The notes under the pieces were generated by a model. It did no database searches, was not told the origin of the DNA, and worked only from the letters and a program-made list of their open reading frames with translations. From contig CAVOSX010000005.1 in NCBI GenBank assembly GCA_963699015.1, positions 1-64,000 of the forward strand: DNA of 64,000 nucleotides. The letters are read 5' to 3'. This document shows, piece after piece, positions 26,273 to 35,505 of this stretch; the first letter of the stretch is position 1, and each line of letters opens with the position of its first letter. Made by a program: the position numbers and the translations under genes. This DNA is from PALSA-505 sp963699015 (GTDB lineage: Bacteria; Actinomycetota; Actinomycetes; Streptosporangiales; Streptosporangiaceae).

Positions 26273-29194
26273 GTGCCCAGGTATCACCGTGGCGCTTCGG
26301 CGCGTGCGTCGCACCCGGGAGACACCCTGGCACGACCCCAGGGGCTGCGGGGTTCCTCAGGCTCAGCGACGGATGTACGCTCTGCTGAAACCCGGCGGCG
26401 AGCAATCGTTGAGCGAGGGGGGAGGCCGCCGACGAGTCAGGATCCCTGCCCACTCCCGAATCTCCTCGGACGCCGACGCGAGTGTGAGGCGCTTGACCGT
26501 CTCTTGGCCGACGCGCTCGCCGGCCGGAGCCGGGTCACCGTGCTACGGGGCGAGGCGGGCGCGGGCAAGACCGCGCTGCTGGACTATCTGCCCGACCAGG
26601 TCACCGGCTGGCACGTCGCGAGAGCCGTCGGCGTCGAATCGGAGATGGAACTGGCCTACGCCAGCCTCCACCAGCTCTGCGCGCCCATGCTGGATCACCT
26701 CGGCCGGCTACCCGTTCCGCAGCGCGACGCGCTCGCGACGGTGTTCGGCCGCAGCGCCGGCGCTGTGCCCGACCGGTTCCTGGTCGGGCTGGCCACGCTG
26801 ACGCTGTTCGCCGAGGTCGCCGACCAGCAGCCGCTGGCCTGCATCGTCGACGACGCGCAGTGGCTCGACCGAGTCTCGGCGCAGATCCTGGGGTTCGTTG
26901 CCCGCCGCCTGTTCGCCGAGCGGATTGCGGTCGTGTGCGCCGCGCGGACGGGGGCCGGCGACGACGTTCTCGCCGGGCTGCCTGTCCTGCCGGTCCCGCC
27001 ACTCGGCGTCAGGGACGCTCGTGCACTTCTGCTGGCCAACGTACCCGGCCCCCTGGACGCCCGCGTTTGCGACCAGATCGTCGCAGAGAGTCACGGCAAC
27101 CCGCTGGCCTTACTTGAGCTGCCACGCACGTGGAACGTCGCCGGTCTCGCCGGCGGGTTCGGCCTTCCCAGCAGCCATCCGGTCGCCGGGCGGATCGAGC
27201 AGAGCTACACGCGGCGCCTCCAGCTGCTCCCTTCCGACACGCAACTGCTCGTCCTCGCCGCCGCCGCGGAGCCCCTCGGCGACCGCGTCCTGCTGCACCG
27301 TGCCGCGGGGGCGCTCGGGATCGACATCGCGGCGGCGGGCCCGGCGCAGGACGGCGGGCTGCTCGAGCTGGGCGGGCGCGTCGAGTTCGCACACCCGCTC
27401 GTCCGGTCCGCTGTCTATCGTTCCGCAGCCGCGGACGACAGGCACCGCGTGCATCGTGCCCTGGCCGATGCCACTGTCGCCGAGACCGACCCGGACCGGC
27501 GGGCCTGGCACCGCGCCCGCGCCACCCCGGGACCCGACGAGGAGGCCGCCGCCGAGCTCGAACGCTCGGCCGGGCGTGCGCAGGCCCGCGGCGGCGTCGC
27601 CGCGGCGGCCGCGTTCCTGCAACGATCCGCTGAGCTCACGGTCGACCCGGTGCGACGAGCCCAGCGCGCGCTGGCCGCGGCCCAGGCGAGTTTCCAGGCC
27701 GGCGCGTTCGAGGCGGCTCTCGGGCTCGTGGCCACCGCGCAGGTCGGCCCGCTGGATGAGTTCCAGCGCGCCCGGGTGAACCTGGTGCGCGGTCAGCTCG
27801 CCTTCGCGACGGGTTCTGCCGGCGACGCTCCGCCGTTGCTGCTGAAGGCCGCGAGGCGGCTCGAGCTGATCGACCTCGACCTCGCGCGCGAGACCTACCT
27901 GACAGCCTGGGGCGCGGCGTCCGTCGCCGCCGGGCAGGCTGCGGGAAGGGGAGTCCTGCTGGAGATCTGCCGCGCCGTGCAGGCGCTTCCCCGGAGGCCG
28001 GGTGCTCCGCGTCCCCTCGATCTGCTGCTCGACGGGCTCGCCCTGCTGACCACCGACGGACACGCCGCCGCGGCTGCGGTGTTGCAGCGGGCAGCGGCAG
28101 CCCTTGCCGGCATCCCGGTGGAAGACGTCGTGCGCTGGGGCTGGATGGCCACGGCCGCCAGCAACGCCGTCTGGGACAACGACGGCGCGCATGCGATCTC
28201 TGTGCGGCAGGTCCAGCTCATCCGCGATGCCGGCGCACTTGCGGAGCTGCCGCTCTACCTCTCCGCGCTGGGCCTGGCGTCCGCGTGGATGGGCGACTTC
28301 GCGGGTGCCGCCTCGAACATCACGGAGGCCGACAGCGTCGCGGCGGCGACCGGGAGCCACTTCGCGCCCTACACGTTGCTGAGGCTCCGGGCGCTGCAAG
28401 GAAGGGAAGCCGAGGCCTCCGCCGCGATCGAGCAAGCAGCGGGCGCAGGGCCAAGCGCCGCGCTCTACGCGCAGTGGGCGGCCGCTGTCCTGTACAACGG
28501 CCTGGCCCGCTATGAGGAGGCGGCGTGGTCGGCCCGCCAGGCCACTTCGAACACCTTCGAGTACTGGGTGTCTGTGTGGGCGCTACCCGAGCTGGTCGAG
28601 GCGGCCATGCACGCGGGAGACACCGAACTCGCGCGCGACGCGCTCGAGCGGCTCGCGCAGACGACCCGGCCGGCCGGCACCGACTTCGCGCTGGGCATCG
28701 AGACCCGCTCCCGGGCGCTGCTGAGCGACCGCAGCAGCGCCAGCGACTTGTATCGCGAAGCGATCGAGCGGCTGAGCCGTACGCGGCTGCGGCCGGAACT
28801 CGCCCGCGCGCATCTGCTCTACGGGGAATGGCTGCGCCGCGAGGGCCGACGAGTTGACGCGCGCGAGCAGCTGCGCACCAGCCACCAGCTGTTCGACGCG
28901 ATCGGCATGGAAGCGTTCGCCGAGCGCGCCCGCCGCGAGCTGCTGGCGACAGGGGAGAGGGCACGCAAGCGCAGCCCAGGGACGCGCGAGGAGCTCACGC
29001 CGCAGGAACAGCAGATCGCTAGGCTCGCTCGCGAGGGCCTCTCGAACCCGGAGATCGGCGCACAGCTGTTCGTCAGCTCGCGCACGATCGAGTGGCACCT
29101 GCGGAACGTGTTCGCGAAGCTCGGCATCACCTCGCGCAGGCAGCTCCAGACGGCACTGTGCGAGTACGGCCGGCTCGCAGGCACCGGTACCTAG
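26273..29194 (+). CDS. Large LuxR-family ATPase transcriptional regulator (LAL type)
   Basis: The frame encodes about 973 residues from a GTG at 26273. Walker A is RGEAGAGKT near residue 92-100 and Walker B is ACIVDDAQWLD. The middle is a long helical repeat region, and the C-terminal 65 residues form a LuxR helix-turn-helix (LTPQEQQIARLAREGLSNPE; LFVSSRTIEWHLRNVFAKLG). The real start is uncertain: family alignment expects it near 26440, but no ATG, GTG or TTG is in frame there, and a putative operator lies at 26325. It is divergent from an SDR and just upstream of the hydrolase it may control. Confidence 0.9.
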   Translation: MPRYHRGASARASHPGDTLARPQGLRGSSGSATDVRSAETRRRAIVERGGRPPTSQDPCPLPNLLGRRRECEALDRLLADALAGRSRVTVLRGEAGAGKTALLDYLPDQVTGWHVARAVGVESEMELAYASLHQLCAPMLDHLGRLPVPQRDALATVFGRSAGAVPDRFLVGLATLTLFAEVADQQPLACIVDDAQWLDRVSAQILGFVARRLFAERIAVVCAARTGAGDDVLAGLPVLPVPPLGVRDARALLLANVPGPLDARVCDQIVAESHGNPLALLELPRTWNVAGLAGGFGLPSSHPVAGRIEQSYTRRLQLLPSDTQLLVLAAAAEPLGDRVLLHRAAGALGIDIAAAGPAQDGGLLELGGRVEFAHPLVRSAVYRSAAADDRHRVHRALADATVAETDPDRRAWHRARATPGPDEEAAAELERSAGRAQARGGVAAAAAFLQRSAELTVDPVRRAQRALAAAQASFQAGAFEAALGLVATAQVGPLDEFQRARVNLVRGQLAFATGSAGDAPPLLLKAARRLELIDLDLARETYLTAWGAASVAAGQAAGRGVLLEICRAVQALPRRPGAPRPLDLLLDGLALLTTDGHAAAAAVLQRAAAALAGIPVEDVVRWGWMATAASNAVWDNDGAHAISVRQVQLIRDAGALAELPLYLSALGLASAWMGDFAGAASNITEADSVAAATGSHFAPYTLLRLRALQGREAEASAAIEQAAGAGPSAALYAQWAAAVLYNGLARYEEAAWSARQATSNTFEYWVSVWALPELVEAAMHAGDTELARDALERLAQTTRPAGTDFALGIETRSRALLSDRSSASDLYREAIERLSRTRLRPELARAHLLYGEWLRREGRRVDAREQLRTSHQLFDAIGMEAFAERARRELLATGERARKRSPGTREELTPQEQQIARLAREGLSNPEIGAQLFVSSRTIEWHLRNVFAKLGITSRRQLQTALCEYGRLAGTGT
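26325..26343. promoter_or_regulatory. Inverted repeat CCCTGG-N7-CCAGGG before the LuxR domains
   Basis: CCCTGG (26325-26330) and CCAGGG (26338-26343) form a dyad. The same heptamers occur in both orientations before the hydrolase at 29309. If this is a binding site, the LuxR start codon must be downstream of it. Confidence 0.4.
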
Positions 29195-29221
29195 CCGAGG
29201 CCAGGGGACCACCGGCTTGTT

Positions 29222-29300
29222 CCCTGGGAGGAACCCAGGGTGTTCCCTGGGGTGATACAGCGGCCGAGATCGTAGCGTCATCTCTGACACAACCCCAGGG
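29222..29300. promoter_or_regulatory. Cluster of CCCTGGG/CCCAGGG elements upstream of the hydrolase
   Basis: Four heptamers lie in the 114-base gap between the LuxR gene and the hydrolase: CCCTGGG 29222-29228, CCCAGGG 29234-29240, CCCTGGG 29245-29251, CCCAGGG 29294-29300. The first three build overlapping dyads with 5- and 4-base spacers. The fourth overlaps the ribosome binding site. This is a reasonable operator set for a LuxR dimer, though the first dyad could also act as a transcript-ending hairpin. Confidence 0.5.
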
Positions 29301-29308
29301 AGGCGGCA

Positions 29309-30208
29309 ATGAGCACGACCGAGGACCGCGCAAGCGGCGAACTTCGCGAGGGCTACGCCGAGATCGGCGACCAGCGACTGCATTACATGGAGGCCGGCGA
29401 GGGGCCGCTGATCGTACTGCTGCACGGCTTCCCCGAGTTCTGGTACGGCTGGCGGCTGCAGATCCAGCCGCTCGCGGCGGCGGGATTCCGCGTCGTCGCG
29501 CCCGACACCCGCGGCTACAACCTGTCATCGAAGCCGGACGGCGTCGCAGCCTACGACGTCGGCAAGCTGGCCGCTGACACCCGCGACCTGATCCACGAAC
29601 GCGGCGCCGAGTCCGCGCTGCTGGTTGGTCACGACTGGGGCGGATCGATCGCCTGGGCCACCGCGATGAACCACCCCGAGGTCGTGAACCGGCTGGCCAT
29701 CCTCAACGCGGCCCATCCCCGGAAGCTCTCGCAGGGGCTGCATCATCCCAGCCAGCTCCGCAGGTCCTGGTACTTCTTCTTCTTCGACCTCCCGGATCTG
29801 CCCGAAGCCGTCGTGCACGCCGACCGCTGGCACTTCTTCCGGCACTTCCTGCGCGACGCCCGCCCGGCCTACACGCCGGAGGAGATGGACCGCTACATCG
29901 AGGCGTGGTCGCAGCCGGGCGCGGCAACCGGGATGATCAACTACTACCGGTCCTCGGTGCGAACCCCGCCCAAGCAGGCCGAAGCGGCGCTTCGCCCAAT
30001 CAAGGCGCCCACCCTGGTCATCTGGGGACAGCGCGATCGTTACCTCGGGCACGATCTAGCCGAGCCCGACCACGACGACGTGCCCAACCTCGATCGCGTC
30101 GAGCGCCTGCCCGACGCCTCGCACTGGGTCCACCACGACGAGCATGAGCGCGTCACCCAGCTGCTCGCCGACTTTTTCGCCCCCGCCCTGCCAGCCCAGA
30201 ACCGCTGA
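29309..30208 (+). CDS. Alpha/beta-hydrolase, soluble epoxide hydrolase / dehalogenase-like
   Basis: This 299-residue enzyme has the oxyanion motif HGFPEFWYGW near residue 44, the nucleophile motif GHDWGG (Asp near 113), a lid region with aromatic residues (SWYFFFFDLPDLP), an acid in WGQRDRYLG, and the base His in DASHWVHHDE. This matches soluble epoxide hydrolases and haloalkane-dehalogenase relatives. GGGAGG lies before the ATG. It follows the LuxR regulator, and the CCCTGGG cluster lies between them. Confidence 0.88.
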   Translation: MSTTEDRASGELREGYAEIGDQRLHYMEAGEGPLIVLLHGFPEFWYGWRLQIQPLAAAGFRVVAPDTRGYNLSSKPDGVAAYDVGKLAADTRDLIHERGAESALLVGHDWGGSIAWATAMNHPEVVNRLAILNAAHPRKLSQGLHHPSQLRRSWYFFFFDLPDLPEAVVHADRWHFFRHFLRDARPAYTPEEMDRYIEAWSQPGAATGMINYYRSSVRTPPKQAEAALRPIKAPTLVIWGQRDRYLGHDLAEPDHDDVPNLDRVERLPDASHWVHHDEHERVTQLLADFFAPALPAQNR

Positions 30209-30254
30209 ATGTCGTAGAACAGTCCTCTGCCGCAACTCCGGGGAGGAGGTGGCT

Positions 30255-31085
30255 ATGGTCCAGGCGTACCGCACGCTGCGCGTCACCGAGAGCGGCCAGG
30301 GCGTGCTGAGTGCGGTGATCGACGCGCCGCCGATGAACCTGATCGGGCCCGAACTGGTGCGCGACCTGGTGAGGCTGCTCGGCGAGGTGGAATCCGGCCA
30401 GGACGCCCGGGTCATGGTGCTGGAGAGCGCCGACCCGGAATACTTCGTCCCGCATGTCGACCTCACCAAGGTCGCGGAGTACACCGCCGAAGCGGCCAAG
30501 GCGGGCGGCCCGGATGATGCGTCGCTGGGCATGCTGTGGCACAAGCTCAGCGAGCTGCCGGTCGTCACGATCGCGAAAATCCGCGGCCGGGCCCGCGGGG
30601 CGGGCAGCGAACTGGCCCTGGCCTGCGACATGCGGTTCGCCGCGCGGGAGAACGCCATCCTGGGACAGATCGAGGTCGGCGTCGGCACGACCCCGGGCGC
30701 GGGCGGCGTGCAGCACCTGGCCCGGCTGCTGGGCCGGGGCCGGGCCATGGAGGCGATTCTCGGCGCGGACGACTTCGGCGCCGAACAGGCCGAACGGTAC
30801 GGCTGGATCAACCGGGCCCTACCGGACGCCGAACTGGACGCGTTCGTGGCCCGGCTCGCGCGGCGCATCGCATCGTTCCCCGCCGACGCGGTGCGCTCTG
30901 CCAAGCGCGTGCTCAACGAGCTGACCCTGCCAGCCGCGGACGCGATCCGTGCCGACGCCCGGCGGTTTCACCAGCTGGTCGGCTCGGAAACCGCCAAGAG
31001 CCGCACGGCCGCCCTGTTCACGCAGGGCCTGCAGACCCGTGGCCCGCTCGAACTCGACCTGGGCGACCGCATCGGAGCCCTCTGA
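30255..31085 (+). CDS. Enoyl-CoA hydratase/isomerase family protein
   Basis: The 276-residue protein starts at the ATG at 30255, preceded by GGAGGAGG. Crotonase features include RGRARGAGSELALACDMRF (the oxyanion hole loop), and GVGTTPGAGGVQHLARLLG where family members carry one catalytic Glu. Here the first Glu position (IEVGVG) is retained and the usual second Glu is not obvious. It could hydrate or isomerise a CoA thioester, or lack hydratase activity. It lies 46 bases after the hydrolase, likely same transcript. Confidence 0.82.
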   Translation: MVQAYRTLRVTESGQGVLSAVIDAPPMNLIGPELVRDLVRLLGEVESGQDARVMVLESADPEYFVPHVDLTKVAEYTAEAAKAGGPDDASLGMLWHKLSELPVVTIAKIRGRARGAGSELALACDMRFAARENAILGQIEVGVGTTPGAGGVQHLARLLGRGRAMEAILGADDFGAEQAERYGWINRALPDAELDAFVARLARRIASFPADAVRSAKRVLNELTLPAADAIRADARRFHQLVGSETAKSRTAALFTQGLQTRGPLELDLGDRIGAL

Positions 31086-31204
31086 CGGACAACAGATCCT
31101 GCGCACAGCGTTCGGCGGCACCGTCGCCGGGCCGGATAGGACCAGAGCCAGGCAGGAAAGGGCCTGCGGGGTCCGAACCTTACATCGGGGGCATCGCCCA
31201 TGCC

Positions 31205-32050
31205 CTAGTCGATGAGCGCCTGCGTACCGAGAACGACAGCGAGTGCGAGCCGTTCGGCGTCCTCGGTGCCGGGTTCGGCGGTGTAGACCGTGATCCGCAG
31301 GTCGTCGCCGGCGACGATGAGGGCGTCGCAGTCGAGTGCGATCAGTCCGACGTCGGGGTGGTCGATGATCTTGTGCCGGGACTGATCCTGGGGCGAGCCG
31401 ACCTCCCCCGAGTCCCATAGCTCGGCGAAGCGCGGGCTGTGCGAGGTCAGCTCGGCGATCAGCCGCTTGAGTTCGCGGTCGGCGGGATAGCGGGCCGCGG
31501 TCATGCGCAGATCGGCGACGAGCAGGGATTCGAAGCGGGCCTGCTCGTCGGGCGTGTGGACGGTGCGGCTGCCGGGGGCGACAAGGTTGCGCCAGACCCC
31601 GTTGCGCTCGACCCCGCGCCAGGACGTGGTCTCGCCCATCAGCGCGTCGTAAGGCTGATTGGCCACGATCAGGTTCCACGCGGCGTCGTGCACGGCGACC
31701 GGGGTGTGCGAGAGCCGGTCGAGCAGGCGCTGCACGCTCGGCGTGATGCGAGCCGGAACGACATCGCGCCCAGGCACGGCCTGGCCGGCGAGCCGGAAGA
31801 GCAGCTCCCGCTCGGTATCTGACAGCCGCAGCGCCCGGGCGAGAGCCTCCACGACCTGCGACGACGGCGAGGTGGCCCGTCCTTGCTCCAGCCGGGTCAG
31901 GTAGTCCACCGAGATGCCCGCCAGGCCGGCGAGCTCCTCGCGGCGCAGCCCGGCAGCGCGCCTGCGGCCGCCGGCCGGCACGCCCGCCGTCTGCGGGGCG
32001 GCGCGGTCGCGCCAGCGGCGCACGGCCCGGCCGAACTCCCACGACTGCAC
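31205..32050 (-). CDS. XRE-type transcriptional regulator with MmyB ligand domain
   Basis: The 281-residue protein has an N-terminal helix-turn-helix of the XRE type (RREELAGLAGISVDYLTRLE, about 35-54). An MmyB-like PAS-type ligand domain follows (AVHDAAWNLIVANQPYDALM; RNLVAPGSRTVHTPDEQ; HKIIDHPDVGLIALDCDALI). In this family the regulator commonly controls a divergent SDR gene, which is the arrangement here: 32152 starts 101 bases away on the other strand. Ligand unknown; fatty-acid-like ligands are reported for some members. Confidence 0.92.
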   Translation of the reverse strand: MQSWEFGRAVRRWRDRAAPQTAGVPAGGRRRAAGLRREELAGLAGISVDYLTRLEQGRATSPSSQVVEALARALRLSDTERELLFRLAGQAVPGRDVVPARITPSVQRLLDRLSHTPVAVHDAAWNLIVANQPYDALMGETTSWRGVERNGVWRNLVAPGSRTVHTPDEQARFESLLVADLRMTAARYPADRELKRLIAELTSHSPRFAELWDSGEVGSPQDQSRHKIIDHPDVGLIALDCDALIVAGDDLRITVYTAEPGTEDAERLALAVVLGTQALID

Positions 32051-32151
32051 ATATCCAGTCTGCGCGACTCGGCGCGCGTTGTGGTGGCCCTGGCAGTCCT
32101 ACGACAACGCGACCACTTCCTGCAGGCGCGCGCACGACGCAGCCTGGGAGC

Positions 32152-32835
32152 ATGACAACCACACTGATCACCGGGGCGAACAAGGGCCTCGGCAAGGAGA
32201 CAGCCCGGCAGCTCATCGCCGCCGGGCACACCGTGTACGCCGGCGCCCGCGACGAGGCCCGTGGCCGTGCGGCAGCCGACGAACTGGGCGCCCGGTTCGT
32301 TCAGCTCGACGTGACCGACGACACCTCAGTCGCCGCGGCTTTCGCTCAGATCGAGGCCGGCGGCGGGCTCGACGTCCTGGTCAACAACGCTGGCATCGGG
32401 ATGGTCGCGCTCAACGGGCCGGATGCGCTGCGGGTCTTCGACACGAATGCCGTTGGCATCATCCGGGTCACCGAGGCGGCGCTCCCGCTGCTGCGGAGGT
32501 CGGAGAACCCTGTCGTCGTCAACATCTCCAGCGCGCTCGGCTCGTTCTGGGCCAACCACGAGCCGTCGCGGCCGGCCTCGAAGGTCACGGCCATCGTCTA
32601 CGGCGCGAGCAAGGCGGCCGTCTCGATGCTCACGGTCCAGTACGCGCGGGCCGTGCTGGAGGTCAAGTTCAACGCGGTCGAGCCCGGCTACACCGCGACC
32701 GAGCTCGGCGGGGTGCAGAACTCCGGCGGCCGGCCGGTCGAGGTCAGTGCCCGGAACATCGTCCGGATGGCCACGATCGGCAAGAACGGGCCGACCGGCA
32801 CGTTCCAGGAAGACGACGGCGAGCTGGGCTGGTGA
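32152..32835 (+). CDS. Classical short-chain dehydrogenase/reductase
   Basis: The 227-residue enzyme has all standard SDR residues: cofactor loop TGANKGLG (7-14), NNAG near 85, catalytic Ser in NISSALGSF, and YGASK (Tyr/Lys near 150-154). The C-terminal ends PTGTFQEDDGELGW, without the long tail of some members. It oxidises or reduces a carbonyl with NAD(P). Divergent from the MmyB-type regulator, which probably controls it. Confidence 0.92.
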   Translation: MTTTLITGANKGLGKETARQLIAAGHTVYAGARDEARGRAAADELGARFVQLDVTDDTSVAAAFAQIEAGGGLDVLVNNAGIGMVALNGPDALRVFDTNAVGIIRVTEAALPLLRRSENPVVVNISSALGSFWANHEPSRPASKVTAIVYGASKAAVSMLTVQYARAVLEVKFNAVEPGYTATELGGVQNSGGRPVEVSARNIVRMATIGKNGPTGTFQEDDGELGW

Positions 32836-32900
32836 ACGCATGACCACGGCACTGAGTACCCGGGCGGACAAGGTCCTCTGCACTCGCGTGGTGAGCCGCG

Positions 32901-33440
32901 ATGAGTGAGATCAGCTCTGGAACCGTCCTGATCACCGGATGCACCGGACGGCTCGGACGCTCGGCGACCCTGGCGATGGCGAACCGGCGTGATGGCGAGC
33001 GTCCCGACCTGCTGCTCGTCGGCCGACCTGGGCAGGCGCTCCATGATGTCGGCGGCGAGGCTCGTGCCGCTGGGGGGAGAGTGCACGAGATCAGCTGCGA
33101 CCCGGCAAGCCTTGCCGACGTACGCGCGGCCGGTGCCACGGTGAAGGACCTCCTCACGTCCGGGGCGGTGCGTCCCCTCAGGGGCCTGGTGGCCAGTGCC
33201 GGGCTCTTGGTCGTGGATACCCGCAACACCTCGGCCGACGGTTACGAGCTCACCTTCGCCGTAAACTACCTAGCCCACGCCCAGCTCATCGATGGCCTGC
33301 TGGACTCATTTACCAAGCCGGCCCGGATCGTGCTGGTGGGATCCAGCACGTACTACGCCAACTGGGTACGGCATCTCATGATGGTCCCGGCGACCGAGCA
33401 GCGGGGACCGGGACAGGCAGGCGAGAGCCTCATCCCCCGC
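32901..33440 (+). pseudogene. Truncated short-chain dehydrogenase/reductase
   Basis: From the ATG at 32901 the first 165 or so codons read as an SDR: ITGCTGRLGRSAT cofactor loop, LVASAGLLVVDT in place of NNAG, NYLAHAQLIDGLL, and VLVGSSTYYANW around the serine. After about residue 170 family similarity ends at the start of the direct repeat copy at 33441, and the catalytic Tyr/Lys part is missing. The open frame runs on to 33650 through unrelated DNA. It seems to have been cut by the rearrangement that created the repeat-flanked region. Confidence 0.7.
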
Positions 33441-33490
33441 CGGCTGGCCGGACTGCGGTCAGCGGGTCATTTCCCGCGGAGTTGGCGTGC
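33441..33490. repeat. Direct repeat, left copy
   Basis: Fifty bases starting CGGCTGGCCGGACTGCGG and ending GAGTTGGCGTGC recur at 36240-36288 in the same orientation. The two differ by one base substitution and one missing T. The left copy lies at the breakpoint of the truncated SDR gene. In one frame it continues into an open C-terminal-like reading (VRVRDVYYLPGDQ) to a stop at 33614-33616. Confidence 0.9.
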
Positions 33491-33616
33491 GTGCGGGTCC
33501 GCGACGTGTACTACCTGCCCGGTGACCAGTCCAGCCCGCCGGCCGAGGGTACCGGAGTCGCTCGCACTGGCCCAACCTACTATGACGCCACTATTGTGCT
33601 CGAATTCCAGACGTAA

Positions 33617-33993
33617 AGCGGTACAGCCGTCTCTGAGAAAGTGCAGTTGAAAATGAAACCTTACAGCTAGTTTCCCACTGTGTGAGTAGCACTGCATATG
33701 TGCAGCCGTGCCTCACGTTGATGGCGGTTCCGACACCCGCCCGCCATTGACCGTGAGATTCCGCCACGTGGCGTGAGACGCTACAAAGCCCTCGCCACCG
33801 AACATGCGGCGCTGCCCAGACCGGACACAGCTGGATGCAGCATAACGATGGCGGGGACTGACTGACCGAGACGGCCGCAGATGGCCTAGCTCGCCGGGTT
33901 ATTAGGCTCTCACCCCTTTGGCTAGTATCACACCGCCAAGCCGGGCCTCCTACCTAATGACGAGGTAAACCCGCCGGTCGGTGGGCGAGGGGT
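33617..33993. other. Non-coding region with candidate transposon-end motifs
   Basis: No convincing gene is seen. The region holds TGAGAAAGTGCAGTTGAAAATGA-like sequence at 33634-33656, the dyad CTGCATATGTGCAG at 33692-33705, and CGTGAGATTCCGCCACG at 33752-33768. Related motifs recur near 37606-37661 and 41470-41578. The base composition is lower in GC than the flanks. The last part carries the promoter region of the Fn3 protein gene. Confidence 0.55.
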
Positions 33994-35505
33994 GTGATTC
34001 GTGTGGCCCGGGTCTGGCTGTGGCGTCTGTTGGGAGCCTGCCTGACCGTAGCCGTGGGGGGCTGGCCGCCCACGCTGGCCGGTGCAGCCACAACCAGCAT
34101 CTCATCAGTGCCTACTGGGCTGAGCGCCACCGCTGTGGACAGCTCACAGATCAACTTGAGCTGGACTGCACCAGCGCCTGAGCCAAGTGTGTCCGTCACC
34201 GGCTACAACATCTACGAGGGGACCAGCCCGGGCAGGGAGACCCAGGTCGGAACCTCCAATGGGCCCGACGCCATAAGTTACATGGCGACCGGCCTGACCA
34301 GCGGGACCACGTACTACTTCGAAGTTACCGCGCTGTCTGAGACTTGCATCGACAATCCCTGCTCGTCGCCCACAGAGGGTCCGCGGTCCACAGAAGCGTT
34401 TGCAACCACGACAACACAGCCCGTGCCACCCGCGCCACCCACCGCGCTGACCGCCACCGCTGCGAGCAGCTCCCGGATAAGCCTGAGCTGGACTGCGCCG
34501 GCGGCCACGGCGGGTGCGTCCGTCACCGGCTACAACATCTACGCGGGGACCAGCCCGGGCGGGGAGTCCCCGGCCGGCAGCACCAGCGCCACCAGCGACG
34601 CGGTGGCCGGCCTAAGCAGCAGGACCACGTACTACTTCGAGGTAACCGCGATCTATCAGGGCTGTATCGATCGGCCCTGCCACGACACTGAGAGCCCGCG
34701 GTCCAACGAGGCGCACGCGACCACGGACCGCACTGATATCCACGGGCTCAAATCGCAGGTCATCGACCTTGGGCCGCTGGCCGCCCACGTGGTCGGGGTG
34801 AGTTTTACCGTCTCGGCGTCGGCCTCGTCGGGGTTGCCGGTCTCGTTCAGCTCCGCTACGCCACGCGTGTGCTCGGTGGCAGGCTCGCAGGTCGCGACCC
34901 TCAAGCGCGGCAGATGCAGGATCACCGCCACACAGGGCGGAAATGCCGACTACTCGCCGGCTCCGGACAAGACGCAGTCGTTCCGCGTCAGGCGAGCCGT
35001 GGGGCACCTGCGCTCACAGACAATTACGTTCGCACGCCCGGCTGACGTGGCGGTACGGCGGTCGGGCAGGCTGTCAGCGTCGGCGTCGTCGGGTTTGCCG
35101 GTTTCGTTCCATTCCGACACACCAGATGTCTGCTCGGTGGCAGGCTCGCAGGTCACAACCCTCAAGCGCGGCACATGCACGATCACCGCCACACAGGCCG
35201 GAAACAGCCACTATGCGCCGGCCCCGGATCAGACGCGGTCGTTCCGGGCAGGCCCGGTAACACCGTGGGCGCCGCGGGCCCTGGTCGTCGCGCTGGTGGC
35301 TCTGCTCCTCGCGGCCTCCGCAGGCGCGCTGCTGCTATGCCGGCACTGGCTGCGGATCCACCGGCCGAACGTCCAGGTCAAGCCGCACCCCGACTCACCT
35401 GACACGGTACGCATGCGTGTCACCGGGACCGATGTCACCGGCACGGTCCGCATAGAGCCACACCCGGCACAAGTATCCAGCCAATTGGAAAGGGCCCAGC
35501 CATGA
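33994..35505 (+). CDS. Surface-exposed fibronectin type III protein with C-terminal membrane anchor
   Basis: The 503-residue protein starts at a GTG and has a signal peptide (LLGACLTVAVGGWPP, cleavage near 31). Two Fn3 domains follow (about 39-138 and 148-243), each ending TTYYFEVTA plus a Cys pair loop. Two repeats of about 85 residues come next (253-332, 338-418), each with SASASSGLPVSF, CSVAGSQV, LKRG and ITATQ, as in Ig-like surface proteins. A transmembrane helix (428-449) and a cytoplasmic tail of about 50 residues close it. The chain would face outward. Its stop overlaps the next ATG. Ligand unknown. Confidence 0.88.
   Translation: MIRVARVWLWRLLGACLTVAVGGWPPTLAGAATTSISSVPTGLSATAVDSSQINLSWTAPAPEPSVSVTGYNIYEGTSPGRETQVGTSNGPDAISYMATGLTSGTTYYFEVTALSETCIDNPCSSPTEGPRSTEAFATTTTQPVPPAPPTALTATAASSSRISLSWTAPAATAGASVTGYNIYAGTSPGGESPAGSTSATSDAVAGLSSRTTYYFEVTAIYQGCIDRPCHDTESPRSNEAHATTDRTDIHGLKSQVIDLGPLAAHVVGVSFTVSASASSGLPVSFSSATPRVCSVAGSQVATLKRGRCRITATQGGNADYSPAPDKTQSFRVRRAVGHLRSQTITFARPADVAVRRSGRLSASASSGLPVSFHSDTPDVCSVAGSQVTTLKRGTCTITATQAGNSHYAPAPDQTRSFRAGPVTPWAPRALVVALVALLLAASAGALLLCRHWLRIHRPNVQVKPHPDSPDTVRMRVTGTDVTGTVRIEPHPAQVSSQLERAQP

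Noticed and set aside
27110..28435. Long open frame antisense to the LuxR gene
   Set aside because: Arg/Gly/Pro-rich translation without motifs, typical third-position GC shadow of a real gene on the other strand. Similar long antisense frames over zwf (10396-11646), the cyclase gene (18332-20116) and the PBP gene (51568-53691) were rejected for the same reason.
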